This document shows, piece by piece, positions 1 to 12,347 of a stretch of 64,000 nt of DNA (within the stretch, counting starts at the first letter, position 1; every line of letters begins with the position of its first letter). The notes below the pieces were generated by a model. The model made no database searches, was not told where the DNA came from, and was given only the letters and a program-made list of their open reading frames with translations. The stretch spans positions 19,705,799-19,769,798 of the forward strand of contig NW_004955425.1 in assembly GCF_000276665.1 (NCBI RefSeq), in the 5' to 3' direction. Made by a program: the position numbers and the translations under genes. The stretch comes from Chinchilla lanigera (taxonomy: Eukaryota > Chordata > Mammalia > Rodentia > Chinchillidae).

Positions 1-44
1 GATTGTTTCCTGTCTAAATGTCACCATATGTTTTGTTTGTTTTT

Positions 45-208
45 GTACCAAGGATTGAATCTAGCTTCATCTCCAGCCATTTATTCACTTTTATTTTCAG
101 ACAGAGTTTCACTAAGTTGCTAAGCTTCCAAGCTGGGCACAAATTTGTGATCCTCCTGCCTTAGCCTCTGAGTTCTGGGATTGCATGCATATAGCACTGT
201 GCTGGGCT
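45..208 (-). repeat. B1-dID dimeric SINE
   Basis: Read on the minus strand, a B1 arm (GAGGCTAAGGCAGGAGGATC core) is followed by an A-rich linker and an ID-like arm. The dimer layout is typical of non-murid rodents. The copy is diverged and has no clear target duplication. Confidence 0.7.
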
Positions 209-228
209 AATACTTCATTTTATTTTTC

Positions 229-310
229 TTGTGAGACAGGGTCTTCCCTGTAATTCAGGCCTTGAACTCACAGCAATCTTCTTGCCTCAGTCTTTTTATC
301 TCGGAAGTAC
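229..310 (-). repeat. B1 SINE fragment
   Basis: Minus strand carries the middle and right part of a B1, including TGAACTCACAGCAATCTTC-type sequence and GAGACAGGGTCT. It is a second, partial element right beside the B1-dID at 45-208. Confidence 0.6.
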
Positions 311-314
311 CTTA

Positions 315-2880
315 TTTCACCTTCAATTTGGAAAGATAGTTTTGCAGGGTACATCAATCAGGGTTGGAGATTTTCTTTTAGGTTTGAAATACTTCACTCC
401 AAACTCTCCTTGTCTTGAAGGCTGTATTGAGAAGTCTGCTGTGATTATGATGAACTTTCCTTTATAGGTGATTTGTTTCTTTTCTCTAACAACTTTTAGT
501 ATTCTGTACTTGAGCTGAATTTCTGGAATCTTGACTATTATATGTCTTGGTGTAGATTCTTTTTATCATGGTTAAATTGAGTTATATATGATTTACTTAT
601 CTGTATGTCAAATTCTTTTTCCCCATTGGGGAGTTTTCTACCATGACATCTGTGAACAGGTCACGTATTTCCTTCACATTGTCTGCTGCTTTTTCACTGA
701 CTCCAATCAGTCTTATGTTATTCTTCTTTGCATCATCTGGCAGTTGTTGTACTGATTTTTCATAGTTCTCTGCTATTTTTAAGAAATCTTTCTTCCCATG
801 ATCACTAACAATGATCCCATTTTCTACATCCGGTATTCTGTCCTCACACATTGACTCATTCTGCTGTGTATCCTTCACATGGAAGTTTTAATCTCCTAGA
901 TATCTGTTTGACTCTGCTTCATGGATTCCATTTCTTTCATATGGGGAGTGTTCATGGTTTCCATCATTTTCCCAAACATTTCTCTTTTTTTATCTTTATC
1001 TGCTCAGTTATTAACCAAGTTTTCATTATGGTCACAATCTCAGTAGTTACCTGAAAAATTATTTTTGACTTGATATTTTTCTAGAGCGTCATTCATCTGC
1101 TTCATTACCTTTGCTGTTACCACTTCAGAGAGTCCAGACGGGTAGCTTTTGAATTGTTCTACCTCATTGCCCCATTGAGTTGTGGTTTTCCTTTGGTGAG
1201 CTGGAAGTCTGGAGTATCTTGCTTAAGTGTCTTCTCATTTTCTGATTTTTTTTTTTAGTTTAACTCCTGGTTTGCTGCTTAAATTGCTTATGGCAAATAG
1301 CTTTATTGCTAATATTTATAAACCTTAGGAAATGACCATCTGTCAGATATATCCTCCAGGTGTAGCTGTCTTTTAGCTTTTGAGTCTGTTGCAAGATCCC
1401 ACCTCTTCAATTTACTAGGGATGAGAAGTTGCTGCCTATTTGGCCCATCCCCTGGTTCTTTGCACTGACCTATAGTACTTTGTGATCATGGTATTGACCT
1501 ATAGTATTTTGTATGACCCTTAGGCAATCTCAGTCTTGGCAGATCAGGAAGAACAGATTGAAATAACTATGTCACCTTGGCTAAAGTAGTATAATCAGCA
1601 ATAACAATAGCATCAAACACAGCCTAGAAAATGACAAACTGTGGTAACTATTAATTTACCACCTTTAACCATATGAACTAGATTTGTGGTTCTATAACAA
1701 CATCTAAAAAGAATTGGAGGGGCTGGGGATTTAGCTCAGCGGCAAAGGTGCTTGCCTGGCAAGCACAAGGTCGTGAGTTCAGTTCCTGGTACCAGAGAGA
1801 AACCAAAAAAAAAAAAAAACCACATAAAAAGAATTGGAAAATTACATATAGTAAATATGCCCTCTATATGATGATTTTCCCATAGGGGAGAAAATTTTAA
1901 AAGGGTTGGGTGAAAGATATAGAAAAATAAAAGAGAAGAAGATTAGAAGCAAGGCTGCAGGACAAGAGATTATGTGACTTTTGGGAAACTGGTAAAGAAG
2001 ATGAGAGGGAAAGAGACAAGGAATAAATACAAACAAGAACAGAGTAGAAAAACAACAAGCTAGAAACAATGCTCACACCCATATAAAAACAAAGGCAAAC
2101 AACCAAGGAAAAAAAGAAAACAAAACAAAACAAAAAAGAAGAAGAAAATGCCCCCTTCAGGGCATGTCTTTGCTATCATGGGTAGACAGAGTGGGCAGAC
2201 AGAGCCCAGAGCCCAGTGTTGATTAATCCCAGCAACCCAGGTGTAGCTTTACAGAAAGGTAGTGGATAATCCCAGCAAGCCTGCACCTTTAGTTCCACTG
2301 AAGTTCAGGCCAGTTTCCAGTTGTAAGGCTGGAATCTGATTTGTTCAGCCTACAGCACTCCATGTGCCTCCTCCTGTCTTGAACTCAGCTCCCTGATAGC
2401 TTGAACTCTCGCTCTTGGACCTCCAGCAACTTGAATTAAATTTCACCTCTCTGACACTGGCAGCTGGTAGATGGAGCCAGCCCACAGTGGTCCTGAGTTC
2501 CAAACTCAGTTGACCCCTCTCCAAGATAGTTATGGGACAATCACCCTCTTCTGGAGGACATCTGAACATGAATAACTCACCAGCCACTGTATTCTGCTGC
2601 TTCCACTGTTTGTTCCACCAGTGTTTCTCCATGGAGGTTTCTGGGGTTGCCAGTGGTCCCTGTGTGTCTGCAGGTTGAACCACCCCTCCCACACAGTGAG
2701 CCCGGGCTCAGGAAGAAATGCCCTTTGCCACCTCTTTCTTCTTTGTTGAAGTCTCTATTCTCTCTCACTGTGGGCTTCAATTCTTACTTCAGATCCTTGC
2801 TGGGTCCCAGGGACCCACTTCCTTCCTTATTCTCATCCTCACTTTGCTATACTCCAGTGTCTGGACACCAAATCTCAGCA
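315..2880 (-). mobile_element. Decayed L1/HAL1-like LINE, 5' half (ORF1-like part and probable 5' UTR)
   Basis: On the minus strand, 597-878 keeps an open 93-codon stretch with KKNNIRLIGVSEKA and VKEIRDLFTDVMVENSP. This resembles the NIRIIGVPE...ENFP region of L1 ORF1 proteins. Farther upstream on the same strand (about 2880 down to 2150) lies a GC-richer block like a LINE 5' UTR, then a purine-rich block (about 2160-1890). No intact ORF1 remains. The ORF1-like part is fairly clear; the 5' UTR assignment is inference. An ID SINE is inserted at 1719-1824. Confidence 0.5.
1719..1824 (+). repeat. ID SINE (tRNA-Ala-like) with intact target duplication
   Basis: Starts GGGCTGGGGATTTAGCTCAG (box A region) and has the GTGAGTTCAGTTCC box B region and a poly(A) tail. 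It is flanked by a perfect 14-bp direct repeat TAAAAAGAATTGGA at 1705-1718 and 1825-1838, so it is a relatively young insertion. Confidence 0.92.
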
Positions 2881-2976
2881 AGGTTGTTTCTTTGCTGTGC
2901 ACCACCTTGACATCTTCCTGGAACCTGCCTCAGCCTCCTGAATGCTGGAATTTTAGAAGCCACTGTGCCTGGCTGT
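2870..2976 (-). repeat. B1-type SINE fragment
   Basis: CCTGCCTCAGCCTCCTGAAT followed by a diverged promoter end (CACTGTGCCTGGCT) is the reverse of a B1 left part. Diverged, with 3' part missing. Confidence 0.5.
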
Positions 2977-2979
2977 AGT

Positions 2980-3792
2980 ATTTCATTTTTAAATAATGTT
3001 GTCCCTAAATTTCTCGCCAGTTAGTATACAAATGTGCATATATTATTAAAACAAGCATTCCATTGTGAAAGTTTCTCCAAAATTCTTAAGCAAGATTTGT
3101 CACTTCCTCATCTACTTTTTCACAATGTTCTACTCAATCTAAAGGAAATATATCACATTACACATAGGATGATTTATAGGATATAATGTTGCCTGTTGGT
3201 AGTCTTGCTCTTTTATAAATTTCTACAGATGTCTTATTTAAATATCTTTGAATTCCCTTCACTAAGGGTAGTGACTGCTACATACACAACATTCAAAACT
3301 GTTGTCTTAGTCATAAAGGATCTAAATACTTCCCTTTCGCTGTAGTGCCAACAACCTCATTCAAAAATTACTCTAGTTCAAAATTATTAAAACACAAAAA
3401 GTCTTTACAATTGCAATCTTTAATGGAATATAAAATTGTCCATTGTCAAATAGAGTATTAGTCCCAAAACAGGAGGAGTCCACTTCCTTTCTTGACTTAT
3501 GCAGTACTTCATTTCTGTTTCTTTCAGATAATTCTAAAATTTCCATCCCTGAGTTTATTTTACTATTCCTTTACTATTTCCTAATTTAAGAAAATAAATC
3601 CTCAGATACACTTTCTGCTTCCAGTGTCATGTGTAAGGAGGTAAAATGCTTACTGAGAACCTCATGTAAGTTGGAGAGTGAAGGTATGGGTTTATACCAT
3701 TTTATTCTGATAAAATGAGGTAGATTCCCCAATTTCATTACCAGCTTGTTGGAAATGCAAGCTTGCTATCAACATAATTCCACAAAAGATAA

Positions 3793-3826
<34 letters not shown>

Positions 3827-6130
3827 GATAGATAGATAGATATAGAAGATTATAGATATAGATATAGATATAGATATATAGATATCTAACATCCAGTAAG
3901 GATGAAGAAACAAAAATATTCAGATAAGACACACATACTGCCAAACATACTGTGTTTGTCAAGATTTCCTCTCACAATGCACTGCAGTCCTCTTCCATAC
4001 GACAGCTAATGTGACTCAGGACCAAATCTTCTGGGTGAAGATTAAAGTGGTCCAGAAATATAATAGCTTGTGAGTAAATTGTAATAAAAATTTTGCAGTG
4101 AGCATTACTGCCAAGAAGTGAAGCAAATCCACCATGAGACTTCTATTATACCTATAAGAGCTGGGTTTGTGGTAAAGTTTGTACTTTTAAGCTATAATTC
4201 CCCACATCTCACACTTTGGCTTTTAAAATCTTTAGCATAATAAATAATGAAGACTAAAGCTTAAATATATTCTTTAAGTTATAAATTACCTTATGGCTAA
4301 ATTCAAAATCTTAATTGAGACCTCCACTGTGGCCATTGTTAACACCACCCAGGTAACATGAAAGGCAAGAAAATCAGAGATTTTTTATAAAACCTGATTT
4401 TCAAAGTAAATGCCCAGCGCAAAATCTGCAATATCCCAGTTTACTCTTATGCAATCAAGATGCTTATTTTCCACATAAATACATCTTGGTGAAATGTCAC
4501 AGGTATATCATGAGGTGCTAGGAAAAATTATGGCTTGAAAAACACAAATGCTTATCTTCCTCAATTAAAGTAAGGGAAAAATTTGAGCAAAAAGTCAAAA
4601 CAAAGATGATATTATCAAACTTCTAAATGAAGGAACAATCTCATATTAACTGATTTGCATAGGAAGATGGTATTGGCTTATCCAACATCAGTGAGTAAGG
4701 GCTAAATTTAGAGACTTTTCTGTAAAGAACAAATGAATCTAAGTATGAAAAATGTATAGCACAGTCCATGGCCCATAGTATGTTGAAAAATTGTGGATTC
4801 TTCCCCTCGTCAAACTCCCTTCCTTATATTCTTTTTTTCTGTTATATCCTATCAATGTACTCTGACATTTTGATAATATTCACTCTGTTTTTAAGAATTA
4901 TAATTTTAATAAATAACATTACCAATTTTACACATCAGAATTCAGTGCACTTTTATTCAAAATGGCTTTTCTAAATCAAATAATCTAAAAGATCTTATCA
5001 AAAAACATTGAATACAGAAAGGCTATAAAAGATCAATTTACATAAGGTCTCTTATGCATGTGAACAATATATCTCCACTCTATAATGTTTCTTAATCTCA
5101 AGTCAAAAATTAGTTTTAATAATCTGTGGGTAGTAAGCAATCTCTCTTTTCAATAAACTAATCTGTTGAATGTTCAGATGTATATTTAGAAGTTTTATGA
5201 AGTTTTGACTAGCAAACTTCAAATATAAATTTCTTGGATGTACATTTAATTTGTCTAAGGTAAATTAACTTCAGTGCATTGATATTAACTATATGTCAAA
5301 GTGAATAAATATAAATTAATCAGCATGTATTTATTTGTAGAAGATAAAATTTATCTCTACATTAATATGGCTAAACCTCATTCTGCAGAGACCATGCTAG
5401 TAACTATCTTGGAGTTTCCCCAAACGAGAATGAGTCCGATTATCATATCCTTCCAAATTTGAGACTCTAAAACAGAAAATAGAGTCTAGAAGATGCACAA
5501 TAATATCCAAGTTGAGATTATTACATGTCCCCAACACTTAGAAGAACATTTGCTTTTCAATGAGGCTGTATAATATAATATTTGTGAGCATTTACTAACT
5601 CAGAACTAGTGATAAGTAGGGTACTAAGACTATGGACAGAGTCTGTTAACTGCAGGTGCTGTGTCACAGAGGTGAAGTGGCCAGTAACACCTCATGCTTA
5701 ATAAACTTATCAACTTCGTTTTGAAATTTAGTATGTAGAAAAGAATAAAGCTTTTGGAATGCCTCACTTTCAATCTGCATAGGTAGAATTTTTTTTTTTC
5801 AAAAATATAGTACAAGAAGCATCTCCCCACCCCAAGTTCCAGTTCTATATGTATTATCAAAAATGTTTTCATCAGTAACTAATAGATTTTATTAATAGTG
5901 CACAAATGGTCAACTTCTAGTCACTGATCAAATACTTTTTTCTCCAATTCCTTCTAAAAGTTATAATGCTGTTTTTTTATCTTCTCAAAAATGTTTCAGA
6001 TGAAGCTTTCTTTTATAGTACAGTATTTCTACTCTTCAGGTAAAGGAAGAATAAAAGTCTTTCTTTAATACTCCCAAATAACTGGGAATAGAGATCAGAA
6101 AAGAGAATCTTAGTGTCATTTAGTTTTTTA
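2980..6130. other. AT-rich intron sequence, no gene or recognisable element
   Basis: Apart from the tetranucleotide repeat at 3789-3887 I see only unique AT-rich sequence. Short open frames here have no recognisable family. Confidence 0.5.
3789..3887. repeat. (ATAG)n / (GATATA)n microsatellite
   Basis: About a dozen GATA-type units with one phase break near 3826, followed by a GATATA-type hexamer tract. Long enough to be polymorphic. Confidence 0.95.
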
Positions 6131-6375
6131 GTTTTCATCTGTGAATATGTGAAACCATAAGAAAATAATGCCAACTATGTCGCTCAGGTTGCCAGATGTA
6201 AGAGTTGAAGATAACAATATGTAGTATAACAACCAATGTTAATTCCTGTCATTTTGTTTTGAAACCCTGTGTCACTTTTAATGTTCTTGATTTGTTTTGT
6301 TTATGTCTGTAGTGTTGGTATGTTGCTACTTTTTTTTTTTACTACTCTAAGTTAAAAAAAGAAAATAAAGCCACT
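6130..6375 (+). mobile_element. L1 3'-end fragment, copy of a recurring family
   Basis: Shares the core GAAGATAACAATATGTAGTA / AACAACCA..GTTAATTCCT with 43270-43505 and, more diverged, with 38345-38635 and 34690-34960. It ends in an A-rich tail and lies just before the LINE at 6395. Confidence 0.6.
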
Positions 6376-6394
6376 AAGTTCTCCACCACAGCCT

Positions 6395-7840
6395 AGAAGT
6401 ACATTCACACATCTGCGGTCAGCCGATCTTTGATAAAAGGGTTAAGAGTCCATGACAGAAAAAGGACAATAAATGAAGTTGGCAAAACTGGACATCTGTA
6501 TGCAGAAGGATGAAACTAGATGCTCAACTCTCACTAGATGCATAAATCTGCTCAAAGTGGACTGAAGACTTAAGAGACTCAAAATAATGAAACTACTAAA
6601 AGAAAGCATAAATGAAATTCTTCAGGACATTGGAATAAAAAGAACTTTTTGGATAAGGCTGCAAGAACACAAGAAACAAAGCAAAAATAGATAAATGAGA
6701 TCACATCAAAATAAAACACTCACACAGCAGAGAAAATGAAGAGACAGCCTACACGATGGGACAAAGGGATTAAAAAATACACATCTAACAGAGGGTTAAT
6801 GCCCAGAATATATAAGGAATTCAAAAAAACTCCACAGCAAAAAGTCAATAATGCAATTTAAAAATCAGCAATAAATCCAAAGGTATTTCTCAAAAGAAGA
6901 TATACAAATGCCCAACAGGTGTATGAAAAACACCAGTCATCACTAACCATCAGGAAAACGTAAATCCAAACCACAGTGACACACTGCTTCACCCCAGTAG
7001 GAATAGCTGTTATCAAAAAGACTGGGGATAACAAGCACTGGAAACAAGACAGATGGAGAAAAGGAAAACCTTGTGCACTTCTGGTAAGAATATAATTAGT
7101 ACAAACATTATGGAAAACAGTATGGAGATCCTGAAACAAGTAAAAATAGAACTACCATACAACTGAGCAATCTAACACTGGATGCATATCCAAAGGGAAT
7201 GAAAATAGTATGTCAAAGAGACATGGGCACTCTTGTGTCTACTCCAGCACAATTCACAACAGCTAAGAAATATATTCATCCATGTGTCCTCTAATTGAGG
7301 AATGAATAAAGAACACGTTGTACACATACAAAATGGAATACTCTTTGGCCATAAAAGGAAGAAATTCTGCCATTTGTGGCAACATAGATGAAGCTGGAGA
7401 ATATTATGGCTTATGTTAATGAGCCAGCTACAGAGACAAGTACCTCACGCTCTCACAAATAAGTAGAATCTAAAAAAGAGTGATCTCATGGAAGTTAGTC
7501 ACAGAGTAGTGAGTACCAGAAGCCAAGAAGAGAAGGGGCGGGGAGTCAGGTTGTTCAGTGGCTGCAAAATTATAGTTCAGTAAGATAAATCAGTCCTGGT
7601 AATGCACTGGAAGATGATTATAGGTAAGAACAATGCACTGTGTATTCCAAACAAAAGCTAGAAGAAATAATTTGGAATGATTTTGCCCCTTAGAAATCAT
7701 AAGTGTATGGGAGACACAACTCCTCACCCTGATGTGAACATTGCAGTGTATACGTGTGTCAAAACAGCACCTGGGACCTGATAAACATGTATAATTTTAT
7801 GTGCCAATTTAGAAATAAATTTTTAAAAATTATTCATCAC
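6395..7840 (+). mobile_element. L1 fragment: end of ORF2 and 3' UTR
   Basis: Plus strand holds recognisable late-ORF2 sequence: the stretch before GATCTTTGATAAA, TTAATGCCCAGAATATATAA, and ACATAGATGAAGCTGGAGAA. An L1-type 3' UTR follows and ends near the A-rich 7800s. The frame has many stops, so it is an old dead copy, antisense to CTNNA3. Confidence 0.8.
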
Positions 7841-8234
7841 AGCATGATATTTTGGTGATTAAACAGTGTATTTTATTCCTTTATTATTTCAGAAAGCAAG
7901 AGGAAGCATTCTAAGTGAACAAAACATCATACCACATATCTGATGAAAAAGGCTAAAATAGACCAATTTACTTTAACTAGGGTCATGTACATAAAATAAC
8001 AGTTTTATTTATGTGCTCAGTAACAAAACAAGCTTGGTTTAAACACCCTTTAATTCCCCAGCTAGAGTTGTCCTTCTCATTTTACGCTAGAAAATAAATA
8101 GTCTTGAATAGGTTAACAGTGAAGTCCTTCTGGGAAATGCAAAATTAGGCAAATTCATCCTTGTACAGACATCATAGAATTTGTTTACACAAACTAAGAT
8201 AACTATAATCATATGAGACAGGCAGATATTGACA

Positions 8235-8789
8235 GATAAAACGCGATGCGGCACAAGTTCAGATTACCCTTTCCTTGGCATGGATAGAGCGTGATAGACT
8301 TCCCAAGGTCTCTGAAATCCCCACAGACTCCTATCCTCAGGCACCTGAGCGCCTGCTTCTATCAAAGCAGCCCGGTTTAAAGAGCATCACAGCGTCTGCA
8401 AAGTCGAATTCATGGAGAAATCAGCCCTTTGCCCTTATTCGTACGAAATAGTATGTGGTGTTCAGGAAACGTCACCGCAGTCTGAGGAAGAGGATTTACA
8501 TCATACAGCGCACGTGTAAGATTTCTCATTGAAAACTCGCTTTTCAAGCCGCGCTGGCGCCTACGTTCCTGCGCACGGCCTTCTGCGCCCATTCCCCGGC
8601 TGCCCTGCCCGCTGCCCGCCACCGCAGAGCCTGCAGCTCTCCCCGCGCTGCTCCAGCTCCTGCGGCCTCGCACCCGCCACTGCACCGGCCAGGCATTTGT
8701 CAGGATGTGTTCCCGACAGGGGCGATTTCTTCCTGAGAGAAAGGGTGAACCCACCAGTCAACATCTCTTTTCGCCCTATCACTCTTTCC

Positions 8790-8820
<31 letters not shown>

Positions 8821-9245
8821 TTAAAGAGTAAAACAAGGATAACATAGTAAGAGGGGGCCCTCCCGAACTACAGACAAAGTGGTAGGAAATTATCAATGGT
8901 TGTTGTTCTACATATTGTTATCTACAAGATAGTTTCTCAGGAAAACAAATCCCCCAATCACTCTTTAGCTTAGTTCCATATTAGAAAAGTCTGTACTCGG
9001 AGTCGGCGTTTGCCAAACTTTGTACTCAACCGAGGAAGCTTTTGTCAAATAAAATTTTACACAGAACCTTAACGCACGACTCGGAAAGCAGAGGTGCTGC
9101 TTGCAGCGGGCAGGACCTGCCTGCAGGTCTCTCCCGGCTCCTCCTCAGCCGCCCTCCCTAAGGGCCCTGGACGCCAGATAATCGCAGCCCGGCAGTGTGA
9201 TCACGTGTGAAACACACTGAGGTACAGGCCGATGAGGAAGAAACT
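8235..9245. promoter_or_regulatory. CpG-rich island inside the CTNNA3 intron, possible promoter or enhancer
   Basis: Densest at 8520-8740, where I count about 20 CpG dinucleotides in about 220 bp with clear GC enrichment; a second patch lies at 9070-9200. The rest of the window is CpG-poor. CACGTG-type E-box-like sites occur near 8511 and 9203. Two small open frames cross the island but neither resembles a known protein. An (ATT)n tract interrupts it at 8792-8821. Function is inferred from base composition only. Confidence 0.5.
8792..8821. repeat. (ATT)n microsatellite
   Basis: Ten consecutive ATT-type triplets within the CpG-rich segment. Confidence 0.95.
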
Positions 9246-9799
9246 GTGAAGCCGGGTGATTCATTATATTTTAGAAATACGAGAAGGGTGGGTGAAACTT
9301 GACCTGAAAATTATAAGCCTCTTACACTGGGAAACACGTAACAGAAGCTTCACAAAAATAAACATGTCGGGCAAAGTACAAATAACTTTAGTGTCATATT
9401 AGCAACCACACATGTGGATATTTTCATAAACCAATTAGATGCAATGCACATCAACTCGGGGACTTGAAGGACAGATATTTCTAGAGCATTTACTACAAAA
9501 CTTAGGCAGTGATAAATGAAAAACATCCATTTTCATCTGTGCTTCCTACTATTATAATTACTCATGTTTTAATTAAGTCTCTGTTGATATATAATATGAT
9601 AAGCCAAATTAAATTTCAACATTTAACTCTAAGGAAAAAGGTACTACTCATAGTGATCTACAAAATAAGTTCTGTTTACTTTATTCGCAAAAATATTATT
9701 CCATCTTTTCTATCTTTCACTGACTCTCACAAATGGTTCATATCATGTGCTTCCAGTAGGAATCTAGGTTTTATACAAACCGAGGGAACTACCATACTA

Positions 9800-10215
9800 C
9801 AGTGGGAGAAAGGAGCTAACACTCATGACATGCCTGCCACAAGCAAGGCACTGTGCTAATGCCTCTGTATCAGCAGTCCTCAATTCTAAATACACATTAA
9901 AATCACCCACGAATACTTTTACAAGTGCTCTAACTCATGAGTGTTAGGCTAGAGATTCTGATTTCACTGGTCAGAAGTAGTGTCTTGGTTTGAGAATTTT
10001 TAAAAGCTCCTTGGATGATCATAATGTATACATAGTATTAAAAATCATAGTTTTGCATACTTTGTTATAGCATCATGAAAACAATCCAGCCAGGTATTTT
10101 TATTATTCTTTTATTCAGATTAGAAAATCATATTTTATAAAGGTTACAAAAAATGCCCCAGGGCATAGAGAATGTAACTATCAGTTAGAATTTAAACCCA
10201 AGTTCTCTTTCAGCA
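9800..10215 (-). repeat. MIR SINE, reverse, split by a MER5-type element
   Basis: The segment around GCAAGGCACTGTGCTAATGC (9835-9855) and the later CCTCA-like/GGTATTTTTATTATTC to AGAATTTAAACCCAAGTTCT part (10065-10215) are the two halves of a reverse MIR, with the DNA element at 9870-10030 between them. Confidence 0.65.
9870..10030 (+). mobile_element. MER5A-like hAT non-autonomous DNA transposon
   Basis: CAGCAGTCCTCAATTCTAA, TTAAAATCACCCACG, AGATTCTGATTTCACTGGTC and the AGCTCCTTGGATGATC end follow the MER5A order. It is inserted in the MIR at 9800-10215. Confidence 0.7.
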
Positions 10216-10229
10216 ATGATTTTTCTAAT

Positions 10230-11455
10230 CTTTACTTTGTCAAATTCAAAACACCAAAATTATATGAATTAAGAGTGGATGTCTATATTTTATTTTTTTC
10301 TTGTCTTTAAGAGGGCATGGAATAAAATATCATTTGCCTTTTGCTACCAAGACCAATTTCTTTGTTAATTGAATTGCTACCAAAGATATTTTGCATTTTA
10401 TGCAATTACAGTATGACATATTTTCTCATTTTCAAAATGTTCTTGTCTAGGAACTGTTTAGACTATTTAAGAAGTATGGATTTTAGAAGTGCTTGTCAGA
10501 TATAAGGAGGAACGTGGAATATAAAAGTATTCAAAAAACATGAAAATAGATCATATCTGTTGACCACTTTATTTTGTGTATCACCTTTCCAGGAGAAAGG
10601 TGAAATTTGTTATAAAATATCATTATTTGTTAAATAGCAGCCAAAATTAAACAGAATTCTTAATAATGGAGATGCTTTTTTAAACAAATATGCAATATAT
10701 AAGTAGATTAAATATTTTATACATACATATCAACATTTATTTAAACCTTAAATAATCGCATATTTAGGCTAATTTACAAATTCTATTTGAAAAATTTATG
10801 GTAAGAATAATGTTATTCATGTAATTTCAACTACCTAGCTGAAAATAAATATGTAAATAATATGCAGTCTATTATATTCCATCTTAAAATATATTATCAG
10901 TGTTTTTTAAGTCATACCTAAGGTAATACCACCAATTCCTTAAGGGCAATGAATAAACTAACATTCATTTTTCAGAGAGGAGATGGATAGCATCTCACAA
11001 TTCAACCTCAGCAGGAGTCATTAAGCCAGGCATGTTTGTGAGAGCTGTATTTCTCATTGGATTACAAATCCAATAAAAGCTTTTCCTTTGAGTTACTAGC
11101 ACTACTAAGATTAAATCAAGATACTGTAAGCAAAGGAAAAACTCCTGGATGTTTGGAGATTTCTAGAATGAAACACTTATGAATTTCTTGGCTCAAATAG
11201 AATAGACATGGTTAGAAGTTATTTAGTCCTAATTTTCCCTTATATAAACCAACTAAAAGGCTTTTGCTATAGGCTGCCTTTTACTCTTGGCCCTCCTCCA
11301 GTCCTGCACTGACTACATACAACCTCACATGCCAAAATACTGGTATGGACTGCAAGGTCTAACATGATCCCTATCCTGCCTGCCTCCACTCTTATTTCAC
11401 ACTATGTGTCCCTTCAATCTCTGGACTGAAACCACTCTGGGCTTTTTTAAGATCT
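10230..11455. other. AT-rich intron sequence, nothing recognised
   Basis: Unique-looking sequence with no coding potential and no repeat that I can name. Confidence 0.5.
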
Positions 11456-11457
11456 GT

Positions 11458-11612
11458 GCATTCCAGCACTCAGGAGGCTGAGGCAAGAGGATCACTGCAA
11501 GATCAAGGCCAGCCTGGATTATACAGCAAGTTCAAGGCCAGCCTGGACTATACAGCGAGTTCAAGGCCAGCCTGAACTACTTAGTAAGCCCCTGTCTAGA
11601 AAAAAAAAAGAA
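11458..11612 (+). repeat. B1 SINE with a triplicated 29-bp internal unit
   Basis: A 5'-truncated B1 (CCAGCACTCAGGAGGCTGAG) in which the 29-bp unit with core TCAAGGCCAGCCTGGA occurs three times head to tail: 11500-11528, 11529-11557, 11558-11586. Standard rodent B1 carries at most a duplication of this unit. Ends in an A-rich tail. Confidence 0.9.
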
Positions 11613-11814
11613 GAAGCAAGAAAGGTCTGCACAACCATTGAGACTGTCTTCCCTTCAGAGTGTCTTTGTAAACTGTTATATTTTCCCAGAAGGAGTTTGT
11701 ACTTCTGCCTTTAGACGTTAGCACAGAGAAGCCTCCTCCACTGCCTCTTCCCCCTCAGATTCACATCTTGTCTTTTTTCTTAGCACCCTGTACATTTTTT
11801 GTAACTTCTATTTG

Positions 11815-11945
11815 ATTGACAATTATTTAATTATTTATTCATATTTTTAATTTAGTCAATTATTTTAAATATTTATTCAATTATTTATTTATTCATAATT
11901 TAATTAAATAAATATTTTATTATTTTATTATTTATTCACAGTTAT
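11815..11945. repeat. AT-rich low-complexity tract, (ATTTATT)-like
   Basis: Irregular repeats of ATTTATT/TTATTTAA over about 130 bp, with almost no G or C. Confidence 0.85.
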
Positions 11946-12135
11946 TTAAAAGACTATTATGTCAGGTCTGTTTTATCACTAGACTATAGCTTCTGAGGAA
12001 CATAAAATGCATCTTATTAGTTCATCATAATTTCCACCATATTTTTATAGTGTCAGATGCAAGAAAGATGCTCAAAAATATTTGTTTAATTAATGAATCA
12101 GTTGGATACTAAAGGAGAATGGTGAAGAAAGGCTT

Positions 12136-12347
12136 AGCCCAGCATAGTGGTACATGCCTGAAGTCCCAGGAAATGGAAGCTGAGGCATGGGAATCAGAAC
12201 TTTGAGCCCAACCTGGACAATTCAGTAACTTAGCACAACCTTGGTTCAAAATTAAAGAACAGCAAAGTGAGAACAGGGTGGAAGAGTGGTCTGAAAGCAG
12301 CTCAGTGCAAAGGCCCTTGGTTGAGTTCTCAGTGATAAGAAAAAAAG
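12136..12347 (+). repeat. B1-dID dimeric SINE
   Basis: B1 arm from AGCCCAGCATAGTGGTACAT, linker, then a diverged ID arm (AGCAGCTCAGTGCAAAGGCC) and a short A-rich end. Confidence 0.75.

Noticed and set aside
1719..1824. tRNA-Ala-like gene
   Set aside because: It has box A/B-like motifs but also a poly(A) tail and target duplication, so it is an ID SINE, not a tRNA gene. The same applies to the copies at 16277, 47601 and 54942.
2345..2910. Several overlapping open frames in a GC-richer block
   Set aside because: They overlap in different frames on both strands and lie in the probable 5' part of a minus-strand LINE.
8410..8831. Overlapping open frames of 114, 100 and 73 codons as a possible gene in the CpG-rich island
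   Set aside because: Low-complexity Arg/Pro/Ser-rich products expected from GC-rich DNA; no known motif. Kept only as a possible regulatory island.
11500..11586. Three direct repeats as a CRISPR-like array
   Set aside because: The units are contiguous with no spacers and are the B1 29-bp unit; the host is a mammal.
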